DNA from: Buchananella hordeovulneris
Lineage (GTDB): Bacteria; Actinomycetota; Actinomycetes; Actinomycetales; Actinomycetaceae
Reading direction: 5' to 3'
Length of the DNA stretch: 64,000 bases
Assembly (NCBI RefSeq): GCF_001907235.1
Contig: NZ_MQVS01000001.1
Location: forward strand, 1 to 64,000
Shown piece by piece: positions 61,228 to 64,000 of the stretch. The notes under the pieces are model-generated. The model did no database searches, was not told the DNA's origin, and saw nothing but the letters and a program-made list of their open reading frames with translations. A program made the translations under genes and the position numbers. The stretch's first letter is position 1. Each line of letters begins with the position of its first letter.

Positions 61228-61881
61228 TTACCTGTCGCGGGCAGGTTTGGGGGTGATTAAGTCATCATAGGAGAAGATCTCTCTGGGGCCGAGGTGTTTG
61301 ACGTTGGGCTCGGTCACCTCGGTCCAGGTGGCGTTTAGCACCACCTGCCGCAGTTCGGGAGGAATCTCTCCGTAGTATGGAGCGCTTATTGAAAAGGTCC
61401 ACAATCCGTCACTGCGCAACACGTAATAATCTTCACCGGATTGCTCTGATCCTTCGCCGAAGTTGTAATAGTACCCTATGGCGGGGTTGCCGTCGATGGA
61501 CGTAATATCCAACTTCTTTACGTTGGCGGTGTGTGGGATTAGCCTGTCTTTCGCGTAGCTGAAGGCTTTCTCTGGTCCTTGTCGCGAGTGTATCCTGTAC
61601 ACGCCTGACTGTCCCAGGAAATGAACTTGTAAGCTTCCGGTTTTGTCTGATGTATCATCCGGTTTGCTGAAATATGCAACATCGTTTCGGTCGGGAGAGT
61701 CTTCGTAAGTGATTTTCCAGCCGGGCGGGGCGGTCAGGTTGATCTGGTCCCGCACGACCATGTCTCCCCGTTCGGTGAAACGCGTGGGGACGGGGGTGGG
61801 AACTATGCTTAGCGGATTAGAGGTGCAACCGGTGATGGCAATGGCGGCGATCAGGGCGGTGGTGAAGAGCTTGGGCTTCAT
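61228..61881 (-). CDS. Lipoprotein of a tandem family, copy A
   Basis: A 217-residue predicted lipoprotein: signal MKPKLFTTALIAAIAITGC with lipobox ITGC (Cys19), then a Pro/Thr-rich spacer. The soluble domain begins MVVRDQINLTAPPGWKITYE and ends WTEVTEPNVKHLGPREIFSYDDL. No family was recognised; size and pattern are loosely like LpqN/LpqT-type lipoproteins. It is nearly identical to copy B, 672 bp away start to start. Lower GC than the core genes. Confidence 0.75.
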   Translation of the reverse strand: MKPKLFTTALIAAIAITGCTSNPLSIVPTPVPTRFTERGDMVVRDQINLTAPPGWKITYEDSPDRNDVAYFSKPDDTSDKTGSLQVHFLGQSGVYRIHSRQGPEKAFSYAKDRLIPHTANVKKLDITSIDGNPAIGYYYNFGEGSEQSGEDYYVLRSDGLWTFSISAPYYGEIPPELRQVVLNATWTEVTEPNVKHLGPREIFSYDDLITPKPARDR

Positions 61882-61899
61882 GCTGGATAACTTGGGGTG

Positions 61900-62553
61900 T
61901 TACCTATCGCGGGCAGGTTTGGGGGTGATTAAGTCATCATAGGAGAAGATCTCTCTGGGGCCGAGGTGTTTGACGTTGGGCTCGGTCACCTCGGTCCAGG
62001 TGGCATTAAGCACCGCCTGCCGCAGTTCGGAGGGAATCTCGCCATAGCGTGGAGCGCGTATCGTAAATGCCCATAGTCCATCGCTGCGAAACACGTGATA
62101 ATCTTCGTCGGATAGCTCTGACCCTTCGCCGAAGTCGTAATAGTATCCCACGGCTGGGTTGCCGTCGATGGACGTAATATTCAGCTTCTCTACGTGGGCG
62201 GTGCGCGGGATTAGTCTTTCTTTCGCGTAGCTGAAAGCCTTCTCTGGTCCTTGCCGTGAGCGTATTCTGTACACCCCTGACTGTCCCAGGAAATGAACTT
62301 GTAAGCTTCCGGTTTTGTCTGATGTATCATCCGGTTTGCTGAAATATGCAACATCGTTTCGGTCGGGAGAGTCTTCGTAAGTGATTTTCCAGCCGGGCGG
62401 TGCGGTCAGATTGATCTGGTCGCGCACGACCATGTCTCCCCGTTCGGTGAAGCGCGTGGGGACGGGGGTGGGGACTATGTTCAGCGGACTAGAGGTGCAG
62501 CCGGTGATGGCAATGGCGGCGATCAGGGCGGTGGTGAAGAGCTTGGGTTTCAT
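61900..62553 (-). CDS. Lipoprotein of a tandem family, copy B
   Basis: A 217-residue lipoprotein almost identical to copy A: the same signal peptide and lipobox, and identical from GDMVVRDQINL through SLQVHFLGQSGVYRI. Differences are concentrated between residues about 100 and 180 (for example RSRQGPEKAFSYAKERLIPR, ELSDEDYHVFRSDGLWAFTIRAPRYGEIP). This clustering suggests diversifying change or recombination in the surface-exposed middle. The intergenic spacers are also duplicated, so the unit of duplication is the whole gene plus spacer. Confidence 0.75.
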   Translation of the reverse strand: MKPKLFTTALIAAIAITGCTSSPLNIVPTPVPTRFTERGDMVVRDQINLTAPPGWKITYEDSPDRNDVAYFSKPDDTSDKTGSLQVHFLGQSGVYRIRSRQGPEKAFSYAKERLIPRTAHVEKLNITSIDGNPAVGYYYDFGEGSELSDEDYHVFRSDGLWAFTIRAPRYGEIPSELRQAVLNATWTEVTEPNVKHLGPREIFSYDDLITPKPARDR

Positions 62554-62571
62554 GCTGAATAACTTGGGGTG

Positions 62572-62820
62572 TTACCTGTCGTGGGCAGGTTTGAGGGTGA
62601 TTAAGTCATCATAGGAGAAGATGTCTCTGGGGCCGAGGATTTTGACCTTGGGTTCGGTCGCCTCGGTCTGGAGGTATTGACGATAGTCTCGCGCAACATG
62701 GTAGATGGCTGGGTGTTGGCAGGTAGGGGACATATTTGGGAGACGGTATAGGTGAGAGAGTGCGACTTGGTCGTGGTCCAGTATCTTTGGGGCGCAGGCG
62801 CGGATTATCAGTACTGCCAC
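62572..62820 (-). pseudogene. Degenerate third copy of the tandem lipoprotein
   Basis: Only the C-terminal part (TEATEPKVKILGPRDIFSYDDL, ending at the same relative stop) matches copies A and B; homology ends near 62675. The upstream part of the frame (MAVLIIRACAPKILDHDQVA...) is short, has a hydrophobic start with a Cys, and does not match the other copies. No good start is present; the frame opens after a stop near 62865. Best read as a truncated or recombined copy. Confidence 0.55.
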
Positions 62821-62914
62821 TAAGATTGCTGTCTGCAGGAGTGTCTTATAGTCGATGTCCCCTTAAAGATGTAGTCAGGGGCAACACTAATGTCAATATA
62901 GCCCCGCTTGTTTC

Positions 62915-63553
62915 TCACGAGAAAAATGCGCCATCTGAACCGAGAAATTTCACATTCGGTTCAGTTACCTTGGTCCAGGTGACATTAACCATTGCCTGGC
63001 GTAGCTCGGAAGGAATCGGAGAGTTTCTCGGGGAGCATAGGGTGAGCTTCCATATTCCATCATTGCGATATACGAGATATTCTTCGCATGTCTGAGTCAT
63101 GTCACCTACTGTCAGGCTGTAAGTGTAGGCTAAGGCCGGGTGGCCGTTTAAGAATTTTGTGTCCAATATTTTTGTGGGTGTATCGGGTGGCGCCGACAGC
63201 TGGGCGGCTCTTTCCAGTGTCTCTTGTGGATTGCCTTTGTCTAATATTCTGAATATTCCATACTGGCTGAGGAATTCTGCTAGCAGCAATCCGCCATCCC
63301 GGGAATTTTTTCCAGGCATGCGAATTTCGGCGACGCTGTTACTTTCAGGGTCGTTCCAATATGTCAAGTGCCAATCGGGTGGAGCTGCAAGGCGAATTTC
63401 GTCACGTGTCACCATGTCTCCTCGTCTGAGGTAGTGTGTTGGGAGCGGAGTCGTTAACATATCCAACGGCTCCAGGGAGCAGCCGGTCATGGACAGGCAT
63501 AGTCCGATGGCCAGGATGTAGACTAATTTACCGCTAGCCATGAGGATTTCCAT
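62915..63553 (-). CDS. Lipoprotein of a tandem family, divergent copy
   Basis: A 212-residue lipoprotein related to copies A and B but diverged: signal VYILAIGLCLSMTGC with lipobox MTGC, then RRGDMVTRDEIRLAAPPDWHLTYW and, at the C-terminus, PSELRQAMVNVTWTKVTEPNVKFLG. Two ATGs are possible: 63553 (after AAGGAAATAA) and 63541 (MASGKLVYIL). The first is chosen; it overlaps the stop of the upstream gene by 20 bp. Probably the parent or oldest copy of the array. Confidence 0.72.
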   Translation of the reverse strand: MEILMASGKLVYILAIGLCLSMTGCSLEPLDMLTTPLPTHYLRRGDMVTRDEIRLAAPPDWHLTYWNDPESNSVAEIRMPGKNSRDGGLLLAEFLSQYGIFRILDKGNPQETLERAAQLSAPPDTPTKILDTKFLNGHPALAYTYSLTVGDMTQTCEEYLVYRNDGIWKLTLCSPRNSPIPSELRQAMVNVTWTKVTEPNVKFLGSDGAFFS

Positions 63554-64000
63554 TTATTTCCTTGTTGGCCTCATCTGATTGGGTCTTGTTTAAAATGCTT
63601 CCAGTTGAGAGCTGTTTATAGGGGTCGGAGAGAGTTGTTTCTTTTTCGATGAACTCTTTAAAGCTTTTTTGTTGTTCTTCCGTTTGCTCGGTTAAGGGTA
63701 TTAGTTTGCCGGTGGTTGGGTCAAGTAGCTCTATGTAAGGAGTGACCGTATCGCCATTTTTATTAATAAACACTTCCTCTTCGGCTGCTTGAAGAAGGAA
63801 AGCTAAGGTGAGATGTTGCATGCTGTCTTTGCTGGCGGAGGCTAATAGCTTGGTGGCCTCGGTCATGGCGTCGGTGCTGGGAGGGGCGGCCAGGTAGCTT
63901 GAGGTGAACTGTTTGAGAAAGGGGATGGTGGCGGTAGCGAGCGGGTTCCCCGAGGTTAGTGGCGTGACAGCGGCAATCTTGCCCAATATTTGGCGGGTTT
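63534..64000 (-). CDS. Hypothetical protein, partial at right edge
   Basis: The C-terminal 155 residues of a protein that continues past the window edge (in-frame codons run to 64000; a TTG at 63986 is unlikely to be the real start). The sequence is polar and helical (TEATKLLASASKDSMQHLTLAF; EQQKSFKEFIEKETTLSDPYKQ) with a short strand region around VFINKNGDTVTPYIELLDPTTG. No family recognised. Lower GC than the core genes. It overlaps the divergent lipoprotein gene by 20 bp, indicating an operon; a T7SS-substrate-like helical protein is possible but unproven. Confidence 0.6.
   Translation of the reverse strand, partial: TRQILGKIAAVTPLTSGNPLATATIPFLKQFTSSYLAAPPSTDAMTEATKLLASASKDSMQHLTLAFLLQAAEEEVFINKNGDTVTPYIELLDPTTGKLIPLTEQTEEQQKSFKEFIEKETTLSDPYKQLSTGSILNKTQSDEANKEINGNPHG

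Overview
The window reads as the chromosome of a high-GC Gram-positive actinobacterium. This rests on the high GC of most genes, actinobacterial small families (DUF3073, DUF3618), a propeptide-type PurF, a type VII secretion (T7SS) ATPase with WXG100 proteins, and surface enzymes carrying CWB2 cell-wall-binding repeats. The combination of CWB2-anchored glycosidases with T7SS suggests a host-associated member of the Actinomycetaceae; that placement is inference.

Layout. 1-319: ends of two IS3-family insertion sequences, one running off the left edge and one a transposase remnant. 346-6426: two convergent MFS exporters, a YtxH-like small protein, two VIT1/CCC1-family proteins (one fused to a ferritin-like domain) and a TRIC/UPF0126 channel. 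6438-24283: a T7SS island. A leftward operon encodes a receptor Ser/Thr kinase, a type-1 periplasmic-binding lipoprotein and a 1000-residue extracellular helical protein. Divergent from it are the EccC/EssC ATPase with an FHA domain, a TNT (NAD+ glycohydrolase-type) polymorphic toxin, four related putative immunity genes (one with an in-frame stop), an orphan TNT module, two WXG100 proteins and an SseB-domain protein. No other T7SS core gene (eccB, eccD, eccE, mycosin) lies in the window. 24435-28067: a frameshifted MFS gene, then an EamA / LysR / DUF2000 group of lower GC. 28219-36981: a barstar-like protein, an OatA-type acyltransferase coupled to an App1-type phosphatase, an SCP2-like protein coupled to an RNB ribonuclease, and purF-purM. 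37030-38021: small DUF3073, DUF3618 and holin-like genes.

38188-50044: three large secreted enzymes in a row, a 5'-nucleotidase-type phosphoesterase, a GH20 hexosaminidase and a GH95 alpha-L-fucosidase. All carry CWB2 or CWB2-like C-termini, which suits surface-anchored degradation of host glycans and nucleotides. 50205-56618: an EamA exporter, a membrane protein, tRNA-Glu/Asp/Phe, a metallopeptidase, an MscS channel, MsrB, an AEC transporter and a membrane protein. 56782-61043: a Mn/Zn ABC importer with a convergent DtxR/MntR-type regulator. 61228-64000: a low-GC tandem array of related lipoproteins ending at the right edge.

The most unusual non-coding signals are two arrays of 19-bp repeats (17351-17486 and 52120-52293). 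Each has five direct units, a 3-nt centre and then two or four inverted units. Two copies of a structured element built on a shared 27-bp core (5507-5582 and 28121-28194) come next. All functions are read from sequence motifs by eye; no database search was run.
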